A DNA stretch of 64,000 nucleotides from an uncultured Lachnospiraceae bacterium (GTDB lineage: Bacteria > Bacillota > Clostridia > Lachnospirales > Lachnospiraceae): the NCBI GenBank assembly GCA_944381635.1, contig CALWLY010000013.1, positions 1 through 64,000 on the forward strand, given 5' to 3'. The notes beneath the pieces were generated by a model. The model had not been told where the DNA came from. It searched no databases and saw only the letters and a program-made list of their open reading frames with translations. Positions 8,310-15,244 of this stretch are shown piece by piece. The position numbers and the translations under genes were made by a program. Numbering within the stretch: position 1 is the first letter of the stretch; each line of letters opens with the position of its first letter.

Positions 8310-9356
8310 ATGCAGTATACAAAATTAGGAAATTCAGAGTTAAATGTTTCCCGTATCTGTATGGGATGCATGGGTTTTGGCGACGCGAAGAATGGCCAGC
8401 ACAGCTGGACGCTGGATGAGGCGCATTCCAGAGAAATCATCAAACGGGGACTGGAGCTGGGAATAAATTTTTTTGATACCGCTATCGCTTATCAAAGCGG
8501 CACAAGCGAACAATATCTGGGACGTGCGCTGAAAGATTTTACAAAGCGTGAGGACGTAGTGGTGGCAACCAAATTTCTTCCCCGCACGCGGCAGGAGATT
8601 GAGGCAGGCATTTCCGGTCAGCGGCATATTGAGCAGATGATCAATACCAGTCTGAAAAATCTTGGTATGGACTATGTAGATTTATATATTTATCATATGT
8701 GGGATTATGAAACCCCGCTTTATGACATTATGGATGGATTAAACCGGATCGTGAAAGCCGGAAAAGCCCGGTATATCGGCATTTCCAACTGTTTTGCATG
8801 GCAGCTTGCCAAGGCAAACGCTCTGGCGGAAAAAGAAGGATTTGCCAAATTTGTGTCTGTGCAGGGACACTATAACCTGATTTTCCGTGAGGAAGAGCGC
8901 GAGATGGCAAAGCTGTGTGCCGAAGACAACATTGCCATGACTCCATACAGCGCGCTGGCCGGAGGGCGTCTTTCCAAACATCCGGGAGAAACTTCCAGGC
9001 GTCTGGAAGAAGACAGTTATGCCAAATTTAAGTATGACGCCACTGCAGAGCAGGACAGCATAATTATTAGCAGAGCAGCAGAGCTGGCAGAGAAACATGG
9101 CGTGTCCATGACGGAAATTTCGCTGGCATGGCTTTTGACAAAGGTGACCTCCCCGGTGGTAGGAGCTACCAAAGTGAACCATGTGGAAGGCGCGGCGAAA
9201 GCCGTAGATTTTTCCCTGACGGAAGAAGAAATCCTCTTTTTGGAAGAGCCGTATGTTCCTCATCAGCTGGTAGGCGTTATGGCTCAGAATACTCCGGCAG
9301 GTGCCAGACAGCAGCATGTCTGGTCCACCGGCAAGCAGAAACTGGAAACATTATGA
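8310..9356 (+). CDS. aldo/keto reductase
   Basis: A 348-aa AKR of the general YajO/Tas-like type. Catalytic tetrad residues appear in F-F-D-T-A-I-A-Y-Q-S-G-T-S-E (Asp, Tyr) and V-V-V-A-T-K-F (Lys), followed by I-Y-H-M-W-D (His). The phosphate-binding end I-P-like G-A-T-K-V-N-H is present near residue 290. It lacks the Fe-S tail of the first reductase in this window. Expected to reduce aldehydes or ketones with NADPH in the cytoplasm. Divergent LysR gene is the likely regulator. Confidence 0.88.
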   Translation: MQYTKLGNSELNVSRICMGCMGFGDAKNGQHSWTLDEAHSREIIKRGLELGINFFDTAIAYQSGTSEQYLGRALKDFTKREDVVVATKFLPRTRQEIEAGISGQRHIEQMINTSLKNLGMDYVDLYIYHMWDYETPLYDIMDGLNRIVKAGKARYIGISNCFAWQLAKANALAEKEGFAKFVSVQGHYNLIFREEEREMAKLCAEDNIAMTPYSALAGGRLSKHPGETSRRLEEDSYAKFKYDATAEQDSIIISRAAELAEKHGVSMTEISLAWLLTKVTSPVVGATKVNHVEGAAKAVDFSLTEEEILFLEEPYVPHQLVGVMAQNTPAGARQQHVWSTGKQKLETL

Positions 9357-9372
9357 TAAAGTGCGAACTTTA

Positions 9373-9424
9373 AGAAAGTGCCTTCAGATGTAAGAGCTTA
9401 AGACTCGCATCAGGGGCACTTTCT
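9373..9424. terminator. bidirectional terminator between convergent genes
   Basis: Arms AGAAAGTGCC (9373-9382) and GGCACTTTCT (9415-9424) are perfectly complementary. No strong T-tract. Lies between the plus-strand reductase and minus-strand LysR stop codons. Confidence 0.6.
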
Positions 9425-9425
9425 A

Positions 9426-10316
9426 TCACTTCAGCTCAGATTTCAAGGTGTTTAAATACTTTTCTGCAGCTTTGGAGAAAATCTGATATTTTTTCCAGGC
9501 AAGGTATACACCCAATTCCAGAGGCGGCGAAAGAGGACGGAAACAAAGTTCGCTGTCTCCGGTGGTGTTGATGATTTTGTCCAGACAGAGGGCATATCCC
9601 ATGCCTTCCTCTACCATAAGAGACCCGTTATACAGTAGGCTGTAGGTTGCTGATACATTCAGGTCCGCCATGTCTCGTTTCAGCCAGGAGGACAGCAGAG
9701 AGATGGAAGATGCCTGACGGGATACGATCAGCGGTACATTCCAGAGATCTTCCGGAGTGATCCATTCTTTTTGAGCCAGCGGAGAATTTTTCTTCATAAG
9801 GACGCCCCATCTTTCCTGCACGGGAAGTTTCAAGGATTCGTATTTTGAAGAATCTACCTGTTGCAGCAACAGTCCAAAATCGATAAGTCCTTTGTCCAGA
9901 CTTTCCAAAACGTCTTTTCCGTCTCCGCTGGAAATATGGAAATGAATCTGGGGATATTTTTCCTGTACTTTTTGCGCCGCCTGTGTAAGAAGGCGGATGC
10001 CGTCGGATTCTCCGGCTCCGATGTAAACATCCCCGGCAATCAATTGATCTGAGAGAGTAATTTCACTTTCGGTTCTTTTCACCAGAGAAAGGATTTCTTC
10101 CGCTCGTTTGCGCAGGATCATTCCCTCTTCGGTCAGTGTGACTTTTCGGGATCCGGGTGTTCCGCGGATTAAGAGCGGTTTGCCAAGTTCATTCTCCAGG
10201 GCCTTAAGCTGGGTGGAAAGAGTCGGCTGGGACAGGTGCAGAGACTGGGCTGCTCCGGATATGCTTTGTTCCCTGGCTACTGCAAGAAAATATTGAAGTA
10301 CTCGAAGTTCCATCAA
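9426..10316 (-). CDS. LysR-type transcriptional regulator
   Basis: A 296-aa LysR protein (M-E-L-R-V-L-Q-Y-F-L-A-V-A-R-E-Q-S-I-S-G-A-A), similar in layout to the regulator at 7115-8005. The helix-turn-helix covers about 1-65 and the effector-binding domain about 90-290. The start could be either of two adjacent ATGs (10314-10316 or 10311-10313). It is divergent from the small MerR-tail/DUF3737/DUF4405 gene set, which it probably regulates. Effector unknown. Confidence 0.9.
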   Translation of the reverse strand: MMELRVLQYFLAVAREQSISGAAQSLHLSQPTLSTQLKALENELGKPLLIRGTPGSRKVTLTEEGMILRKRAEEILSLVKRTESEITLSDQLIAGDVYIGAGESDGIRLLTQAAQKVQEKYPQIHFHISSGDGKDVLESLDKGLIDFGLLLQQVDSSKYESLKLPVQERWGVLMKKNSPLAQKEWITPEDLWNVPLIVSRQASSISLLSSWLKRDMADLNVSATYSLLYNGSLMVEEGMGYALCLDKIINTTGDSELCFRPLSPPLELGVYLAWKKYQIFSKAAEKYLNTLKSELK

Positions 10317-10352
10317 AATCGCCTCCTTTTTTATAGCATAACAAAGGAATCT

Positions 10353-10367
10353 ATAGCTTTCAACTAT
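10353..10367. promoter_or_regulatory. candidate LysR operator
   Basis: ATAG-N7-CTAT palindrome in the 150-bp gap between the LysR start and the plus-strand gene at 10469, matching the T-N11-A style of LysR boxes. Inferred from position and symmetry. Confidence 0.4.
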
Positions 10368-10468
10368 GAATTTGCATTGAATATAAGTATTAGCTATTTT
10401 ATTCGTAAAAATGCTATAGTAATATCAGAACAGAAAAAGAGAAAATCATGAACGAAAAGAGGTAAATC

Positions 10469-10705
10469 ATGAACGGAAATTTTTCGACAAGAGCAGTGCT
10501 CCAGAACTTGAAGGATGCCGGATGCAGCCGGGAAACTGTGGAACAGTTTATGCGCCTGGAAGAGGAAGGCAGGACGAAAGAACAGATTATGCTTTTGTCC
10601 AGGCACAGGAGCAAACTTCTCGACAGGATTCATAAGGAAGAAAAACGAATCGACTGTCTGGATTATCTGGTTTATCAGATTCAAAAAACGCAAACAGCAG
10701 GTTAA
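10469..10705 (+). CDS. stand-alone MerR C-terminal-type coiled-coil protein
   Basis: A 78-aa helical protein. It aligns by eye with the C-terminal half of the MerR regulator at 6659-7051: L-K-D-A-G-C-S-R-E-T-V-E-Q-F-M-R-L matches L-H-D-I-G-F-E-S-S-E-V-E-T-Y-M-K-L, and I-D-C-L-D-Y-L-V-Y-Q-I matches L-E-R-L-D-Y-L-R-Y-H-I. The DNA-binding winged helix is absent. It has its own start and an AGAGGTAAATC ribosome-site region. It may form heterodimers with a MerR protein or be a decayed regulator. The next gene begins 14 bp after its stop. Confidence 0.65.
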   Translation: MNGNFSTRAVLQNLKDAGCSRETVEQFMRLEEEGRTKEQIMLLSRHRSKLLDRIHKEEKRIDCLDYLVYQIQKTQTAG

Positions 10706-10718
10706 GGAGGAAAAATTT

Positions 10719-11594
10719 ATGAATATTATCGAAAATAAAACATTTGATGAGGAACGCGCCCTTTACGGCAGCAAAAATCTTTTAGTCAGGGAGTGCTCTT
10801 TTGACGGTCCGGCGGACGGCGAAAGTGCTTTTAAAGAAAGTGAAGATGTGCAGACAGAGCACTGCTTTTTCAATCTGCGTTATCCTTTCTGGCATGATCA
10901 CGGACTGAAAATCACCAATTCCCGAATGACCGAGTTATGCCGGGCGGCTCTGTGGTATTCTGACCATATTTCCATTACGGATACAGAGCTTCACGGAATT
11001 AAAGCCCTGCGGGAATGCAGCGACGTAACGATGCGCGGCTGCGATATCATTTCTCCGGAGTTTGGATGGTCGGTACGCGGCATCAAAATGGAGGACTGTA
11101 CCGCCGAAAGCGAGTATTTCATGATGCGCTCCGAAAATCTGGAGTTCAGAAATGTGACCATGAAGGGAAAATATTCCTTCCAGTATATCAAGGATTCCGT
11201 TTTTGAAAACTGCACCTTTGACACGAAGGATGCTTTTTGGCATGCGAAAAATATTGTAGTGCGCAACAGTACGGTCAAAGGGGAATATCTGGCCTGGTAC
11301 TGTGAAAACGTCACATTTGAAAACTGTAAAATTATCGGTACACAGCCTTTGTGTTACTGCAAGGGGCTGAAACTGATCAACTGCGAGATGATTGACTGTG
11401 ATTTGGCCTTTGAGCGCTCGGATGTGGAAGCGGTCATCACCACGCCGGTACTCAGTATCAAAAATCCTTTGTCCGGACGGATTACCGTTCCGGCTGTGGA
11501 AGAGATCATTCGGGACATTCCTGAGGCAAAGGGCGAGATTGTAGTAGAAGGACAGCAAGAGAAACCGTCTGTTTGTTCCGGAGTTTGTGCATAA
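10719..11594 (+). CDS. DUF3737 family right-handed beta-helix protein
   Basis: A 291-aa protein made of short repeats of the form xx(I/V/F)xN(C/S)xx, for example F-E-N-C-T-F, V-R-N-S-T-V, F-E-N-C-K-I. These predict a right-handed beta-helix, and the sequence matches what I know of DUF3737. No signal peptide, so cytoplasmic. No enzymatic residues are evident. ATG 10719 follows AAGGAGG; the longer reading frame back to 10515 overlaps the previous gene and is rejected. Probably co-transcribed with 10469 and the DUF4405 gene. Confidence 0.85.
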   Translation: MNIIENKTFDEERALYGSKNLLVRECSFDGPADGESAFKESEDVQTEHCFFNLRYPFWHDHGLKITNSRMTELCRAALWYSDHISITDTELHGIKALRECSDVTMRGCDIISPEFGWSVRGIKMEDCTAESEYFMMRSENLEFRNVTMKGKYSFQYIKDSVFENCTFDTKDAFWHAKNIVVRNSTVKGEYLAWYCENVTFENCKIIGTQPLCYCKGLKLINCEMIDCDLAFERSDVEAVITTPVLSIKNPLSGRITVPAVEEIIRDIPEAKGEIVVEGQQEKPSVCSGVCA

Positions 11595-11663
11595 AGAGTA
11601 ACTTATACTCATTCTGTAAGGAAATTTGCAGATGAAATGGATGTTAAAGGAGAAAGGAAGACC

Positions 11664-12338
11664 ATGAAACCCAAGGCTGTTTTTAAAATTTTGGTGGATG
11701 TTTTGATGACGTTGGCTCTGCTGTTTTTAATGGGTTACCAGTTCTGGGGCGATGTTGCTCATGAATGGGTGGGAGGCGGTATGTTTCTTTTATTTATCGT
11801 TCACCACATTTTGAATAAAGGCTGGTATCAAACTTTGTTTGGCGGAAAATATGTTCCGGTTCGGATTTTCCAGATGATTGTTGATGTGCTGGTTTTCCTT
11901 TCGATGATAGGCCTGATGGTAAGCGGGATTATGCTTTCCAACCGTGTGTTTGCATTTTTGAATATCCATGGAGGCATGTCCTTTGCCCGCCTTCTGCATA
12001 TGTCCGCTTCCTACTGGGGATTCGTTCTGATGGCGCTGCACCTGGGGCTGCATTGGGGAATGTTTCTGGGAATGTTCAAAAGGGTGCAGAAGTTTCGTCT
12101 GCCTTCCTGTTTGCAGAAATTTCTTCCTCCCGTTCTTGGCGCAGGAATTGCCCTCTATGGCCTGGTGGTATTTATCAGACGGGACCTTTTTACTTACATG
12201 ACGCTGCAAACGCAGTTTGTATTTCTGGATTTTGAAGAGCCCATTCCCTTGTATTACCTTGACTATCTGGCAATGATGGGGACCTTCATCTTTTTGGCCT
12301 ACTATATGTCCAGGTTTCTCCGGAACAGGAACTGGTAA
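11664..12338 (+). CDS. DUF4405 membrane protein (cytochrome b-like)
   Basis: A 224-aa protein with five to six transmembrane helices. Histidines lie in or next to helices (F-I-V-H-H-I-L-N-K-G-W-Y, L-L-H-M-S-A-S-Y-W-G-F, A-L-H-L-G-L-H-W-G-M-F), a pattern known from DUF4405 and haem b-binding membrane anchors. It may pass electrons to a partner at the membrane, but haem binding is inference. ATG 11664 has GGAGAAAGG before it; an upstream in-frame ATG at 11637 is less likely. Confidence 0.82.
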   Translation: MKPKAVFKILVDVLMTLALLFLMGYQFWGDVAHEWVGGGMFLLFIVHHILNKGWYQTLFGGKYVPVRIFQMIVDVLVFLSMIGLMVSGIMLSNRVFAFLNIHGGMSFARLLHMSASYWGFVLMALHLGLHWGMFLGMFKRVQKFRLPSCLQKFLPPVLGAGIALYGLVVFIRRDLFTYMTLQTQFVFLDFEEPIPLYYLDYLAMMGTFIFLAYYMSRFLRNRNW

Positions 12339-12521
12339 AAGTGACAGGGTGGACGGAATGAAAACTCTGATTCAGGGCAAGATCCGGGAAACCGGCAGAG
12401 GCATTGGATAATAGATATGGATTATTGCTTATTTTAATAGAAGTGAGATATACTTAAATAAAAGGACATTAAAAAAAGACATTAAAAAGGAATTTTAAAT
12501 TCTGGAAAGAGAGGGAACGGC

Positions 12522-13412
12522 ATGAAAGCAAAGGTTTATTTCACAAAAGAAATCACTCCGGAAAAGGTAGTGGAAATGTATCAGGCGCTTGGCGTGGAAC
12601 TGCCCGGAAAAGTGGCTGTAAAAGTTCATTCCGGTGAGAAAGGAAATCAGAATTTCCTGCGTTCGGAATTCTGGCGGCCGATGGTAGAAAAAATACATGG
12701 AACCATTGTGGAGTGCAATACGGCCTATGGTGATGCGGCCGGAGGAGTGCGCGATCATACACAGTCTCATCTTCAGCTTTTGGAAGAGCATGGATGGAAC
12801 AAATATTTTGATGTGGATCTGATGGACGCGGAAGGACCTGATGTGATCTGGCCCATTCCTAACGGTAAGATTCTGAAAGAGAACAGTTTAGGAAAAAATA
12901 TTGAAAATTATGACTCTATGCTGGTGTTGGCTCATTTTAAGGGACATCCCATGGGAGGCTACGGCGGAGCGCTCAAACAGCTTGCTATCGGCTGCGCATC
13001 CCGGGCAGGCAAAGCATTGATTCACTCTGCAGGAAAAACAGACGATCGTTTTGAAACATGGAAACAGCACGCAAGCAGTGTGGCGTTCCCGGAAGCAATG
13101 GCTGATGCGGCTTCCAGTGTGACAGAGCACTTTAAGGGAAAAATAGCTTTCATCAATGTTATGAAGAATCTTTCCGTGGACTGCGACTGCTGTACTGTGG
13201 CAGAAGATCCCTGCATGAAAGATATCGGTATTCTTGCATCAACAGATCCTGTGGCCATTGACCAGGCGTGCATTGACCTGGTTATCAATTCTGACGATCC
13301 GGGACGTGATCACTTTATGGAGCGCGTGAACAGCCGCAACGGAATTCACACGATTGAAGCAGCGGCAGAGCTGGGAGTTGGCTCACGCGAGTATGAATTG
13401 ATTGAGATTTAA
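12522..13412 (+). CDS. DUF362 domain protein
   Basis: A 296-aa DUF362 protein. It shows the family signature regions V-A-V-K-V-H-S-G-E-K-G-N-Q-N, E-C-N-T-A-Y-G and M-L-V-L-A-H-F-K-G-H-P-M-G-G-Y-G-G-A-L-K-Q, plus cysteines C-D-C-C-T-V-A-E-D-P-C near residue 220. There is no added ferredoxin domain, unlike many relatives. Related proteins are linked to redox metabolism or cofactor work in anaerobes; reaction unknown. Preceded by a GAGAGGGAACGGC ribosome site. Confidence 0.88.
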   Translation: MKAKVYFTKEITPEKVVEMYQALGVELPGKVAVKVHSGEKGNQNFLRSEFWRPMVEKIHGTIVECNTAYGDAAGGVRDHTQSHLQLLEEHGWNKYFDVDLMDAEGPDVIWPIPNGKILKENSLGKNIENYDSMLVLAHFKGHPMGGYGGALKQLAIGCASRAGKALIHSAGKTDDRFETWKQHASSVAFPEAMADAASSVTEHFKGKIAFINVMKNLSVDCDCCTVAEDPCMKDIGILASTDPVAIDQACIDLVINSDDPGRDHFMERVNSRNGIHTIEAAAELGVGSREYELIEI

Positions 13413-13541
13413 AATAAAAAAGGGATCCAATTGCCCAATGTCATAGTGGGGATTACGCATATGATGACGAACCATACAGATGTAACAAAAGAGTTGGTTA
13501 AGTGAAGGTTGTGTATGAAGTAAAATAGAAAAATTTGTTGG

Positions 13542-13574
13542 AAAAGACTGGTGGTGGCCGGTCTTTTTCTTTTT
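13542..13574 (+). terminator. terminator after the DUF362 gene
   Basis: Stem AAGACTGG/CCGGTCTT with a TGGTGG loop, followed by TTTCTTTTT. Directly precedes the promoter of the next operon. Confidence 0.75.
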
Positions 13575-13585
13575 GGGTGATTTTA

Positions 13586-13614
13586 TTGAGTTATGGATGA
13601 AAATCGGTTAAAAT
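13586..13614 (+). promoter_or_regulatory. sigma-A promoter of the primase-helicase operon
   Basis: TTGAGT (13586-13591), 17-bp spacer, TAAAAT (13609-13614), 27 bp upstream of the first start codon. Good consensus match. Confidence 0.6.
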
Positions 13615-13641
13615 ATAACACAGAAAGCAGGTGAAGGAAAC

Positions 13642-14355
13642 ATGGCTAAAACTTTTTTATGGATAGAAGACCATAAAGGAAAAGCAGGCTATACATTTTG
13701 GGAAAATCTTATGAAACAACTTTGTCCGGATGTAATCGTTGAAAGTAAAAAGAATAATAGCGAGTTAGTGAAAGCAGTAAAGACAGTACAAGATGAAGAA
13801 AATAAATATATCATTGTTTTTGATAATTCTTTCGATAACCTACAGGTTGTAATGGAACAGAAGCGGTTGAAAAAATATGTGAATGAGAAGAAAAATGTTT
13901 TTCTGTTGGATATTATTTGCTTTGAGTATATTCTTTTAGAGTTTCAGGAACTGATAGAATGGATTTATGCTCCAGAGGATGAGTTTTTAGAAAAAAGAAA
14001 CGCTACAATCGCAACAAGACACAAACTTGTAGAATCTTTGCAGAATGACAATTTTGGCTATAAAGGAATCCGTGAAATAGTAGAATATGATAAAAATATA
14101 GAAGAACATAACATTGAGCAATTATCAGCGAAGCTGCTATTTGATTTGACAAGAAATACCGGATTTGAAGTGTCAAAAGGCGTACTTGGAGAATGTTGGA
14201 TAAAGTCTTGCTGTGAATGGAAAGAACGTCAGGAAGACGACATTTGCGGATTAGATTATAGCAGACTGTCTGTGTTTGACAAAATGAAACGAATCTATGA
14301 TGGAAGCTCGTTGAAACTACAGTTTCCGAAAGTTGGATTGGAGGTAGTGGCATGA
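13642..14355 (+). CDS. unknown protein, first gene of primase-helicase operon
   Basis: A 237-aa cytoplasmic protein, not recognised. Its N-terminal half alternates beta and alpha: F-L-W-I-E-D-H-K-G (residues 5-13), then Y-I-I-V-F-D-N-S-F-D-N (about 56-66), then N-V-F-L-L-D-I-I-C-F-E-Y. A Glu after the first strand and a D-x(3)-D after a later one recall the TOPRIM layout, but the G following Glu in true TOPRIM is displaced, so this is only a guess. The C-terminal half is helical. AT-rich. The next start overlaps its stop by 4 bp, so the genes are translationally coupled. Confidence 0.7.
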   Translation: MAKTFLWIEDHKGKAGYTFWENLMKQLCPDVIVESKKNNSELVKAVKTVQDEENKYIIVFDNSFDNLQVVMEQKRLKKYVNEKKNVFLLDIICFEYILLEFQELIEWIYAPEDEFLEKRNATIATRHKLVESLQNDNFGYKGIREIVEYDKNIEEHNIEQLSAKLLFDLTRNTGFEVSKGVLGECWIKSCCEWKERQEDDICGLDYSRLSVFDKMKRIYDGSSLKLQFPKVGLEVVA

Positions 14356-14792
14356 TAACGATTTTTAAAAACAAGAAGGATATACCTCATAATAAAGAAT
14401 ATATAGAACTGAATGACATATTTTTTAATCAGAATACGGCAGCGAAACTGGATGATAGAGCAGCGAAGTATATTCAAAGGATAGATGGCTCGGAACTTCT
14501 CAGTAAATATAAAATAAGGTCACGATTTGATGATATTACGTTGAATACAGATCAACTTTCTACAGGATGTAAAACTGTATTGAATGTATTATATTTTCCG
14601 GACAAGGTGTTTTGTCTGAAGGAATGTGGAAATAATGCGTTGGAGATATTGTATGGGCTGGGAGCGGGAAGTGTATATAGTGAATATGCGATGATTCCTG
14701 TTGATATGGAACGTGTTAAGGTTCAAACCGGAGAAGGTAAGGTGATCGAGGATTACGAGGAATTAAAGGAGTGGTGGGAAAATGAAGAGTAA
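14352..14792 (+). CDS. DUF4869-like protein
   Basis: A 146-aa cytoplasmic protein with the sequence core L-S-T-G-C-K-T-V-L-N-V-L-Y-F-P-D-K-V-F and E-C-G-N-N-A-L-E-I-L-Y, which I associate with DUF4869 (moderate certainty). Function unknown. It overlaps the upstream gene by 4 bp (ATGA-type coupling) and the downstream ATPase gene by 11 bp, so the three form one tightly coupled unit. Confidence 0.72.
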   Translation: MITIFKNKKDIPHNKEYIELNDIFFNQNTAAKLDDRAAKYIQRIDGSELLSKYKIRSRFDDITLNTDQLSTGCKTVLNVLYFPDKVFCLKECGNNALEILYGLGAGSVYSEYAMIPVDMERVKVQTGEGKVIEDYEELKEWWENEE

Positions 14793-15210
14793 ACCGATTG
14801 TAATGGAACATTTTTCAACAGTGCATACTTCGTTTGTGGTGGACTTTACATTTACCAATAATATAACAATCTTAATGGGAGATTCAGGGACAGGAAAGAC
14901 GGCAACATTTTCATTTATCAGAGAATGTATGGCAGTTAATCCAAAAATTTTGTGCTTGGATAATTATGATTATCAGAAAGATATAAAGAAAATAATCAGT
15001 CAGACAGAGGGAAAATTGGTTGTCATTGATAATGCAGATATTTTATTGGATGATGATACAAGGAAGTATATTTCACTGGACGATAAAAATCAGTATCTGA
15101 TCATCGGAAGAAATCCGAAGAACCTATTCGCAACGAAAGAAAATCTGTTTGAATTGGTAAGTGAAAAGGTCGGAGAGCAGACGGTGTTTATGATAGAACC
15201 ATATATGTAA
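14782..15210 (+). CDS. small P-loop ATPase
   Basis: A 142-aa single-domain P-loop NTPase. Walker A G-D-S-G-T-G-K-T is near residue 34, and Walker B K-L-V-V-I-D-N-A-D is near residue 81. The D-N-A-D in place of D-E is unusual. The protein is far shorter than full AAA or ABC ATPases and lacks an arginine finger or signature motif, so it may be a sensor or a minimal ATPase working with the products of the two coupled upstream genes. Confidence 0.78.
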   Translation: MKSKPIVMEHFSTVHTSFVVDFTFTNNITILMGDSGTGKTATFSFIRECMAVNPKILCLDNYDYQKDIKKIISQTEGKLVVIDNADILLDDDTRKYISLDDKNQYLIIGRNPKNLFATKENLFELVSEKVGEQTVFMIEPYM

Positions 15211-15244
15211 TGGAACTTGTGTATTAAAAATTGCAGGTGGCGGT

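Noticed and set aside
10515-10718. Upstream extension of the DUF3737 protein
   Set aside because: It overlaps the MerR-tail gene in another frame, and the AAGGAGG ribosome site points to ATG 10719.
13413-13541. Short ORF M-M-T-N-H-T-D-V-T-K-E-L-V-K
   Set aside because: 14 codons, no ribosome site, no conservation clue; treated as spacer.
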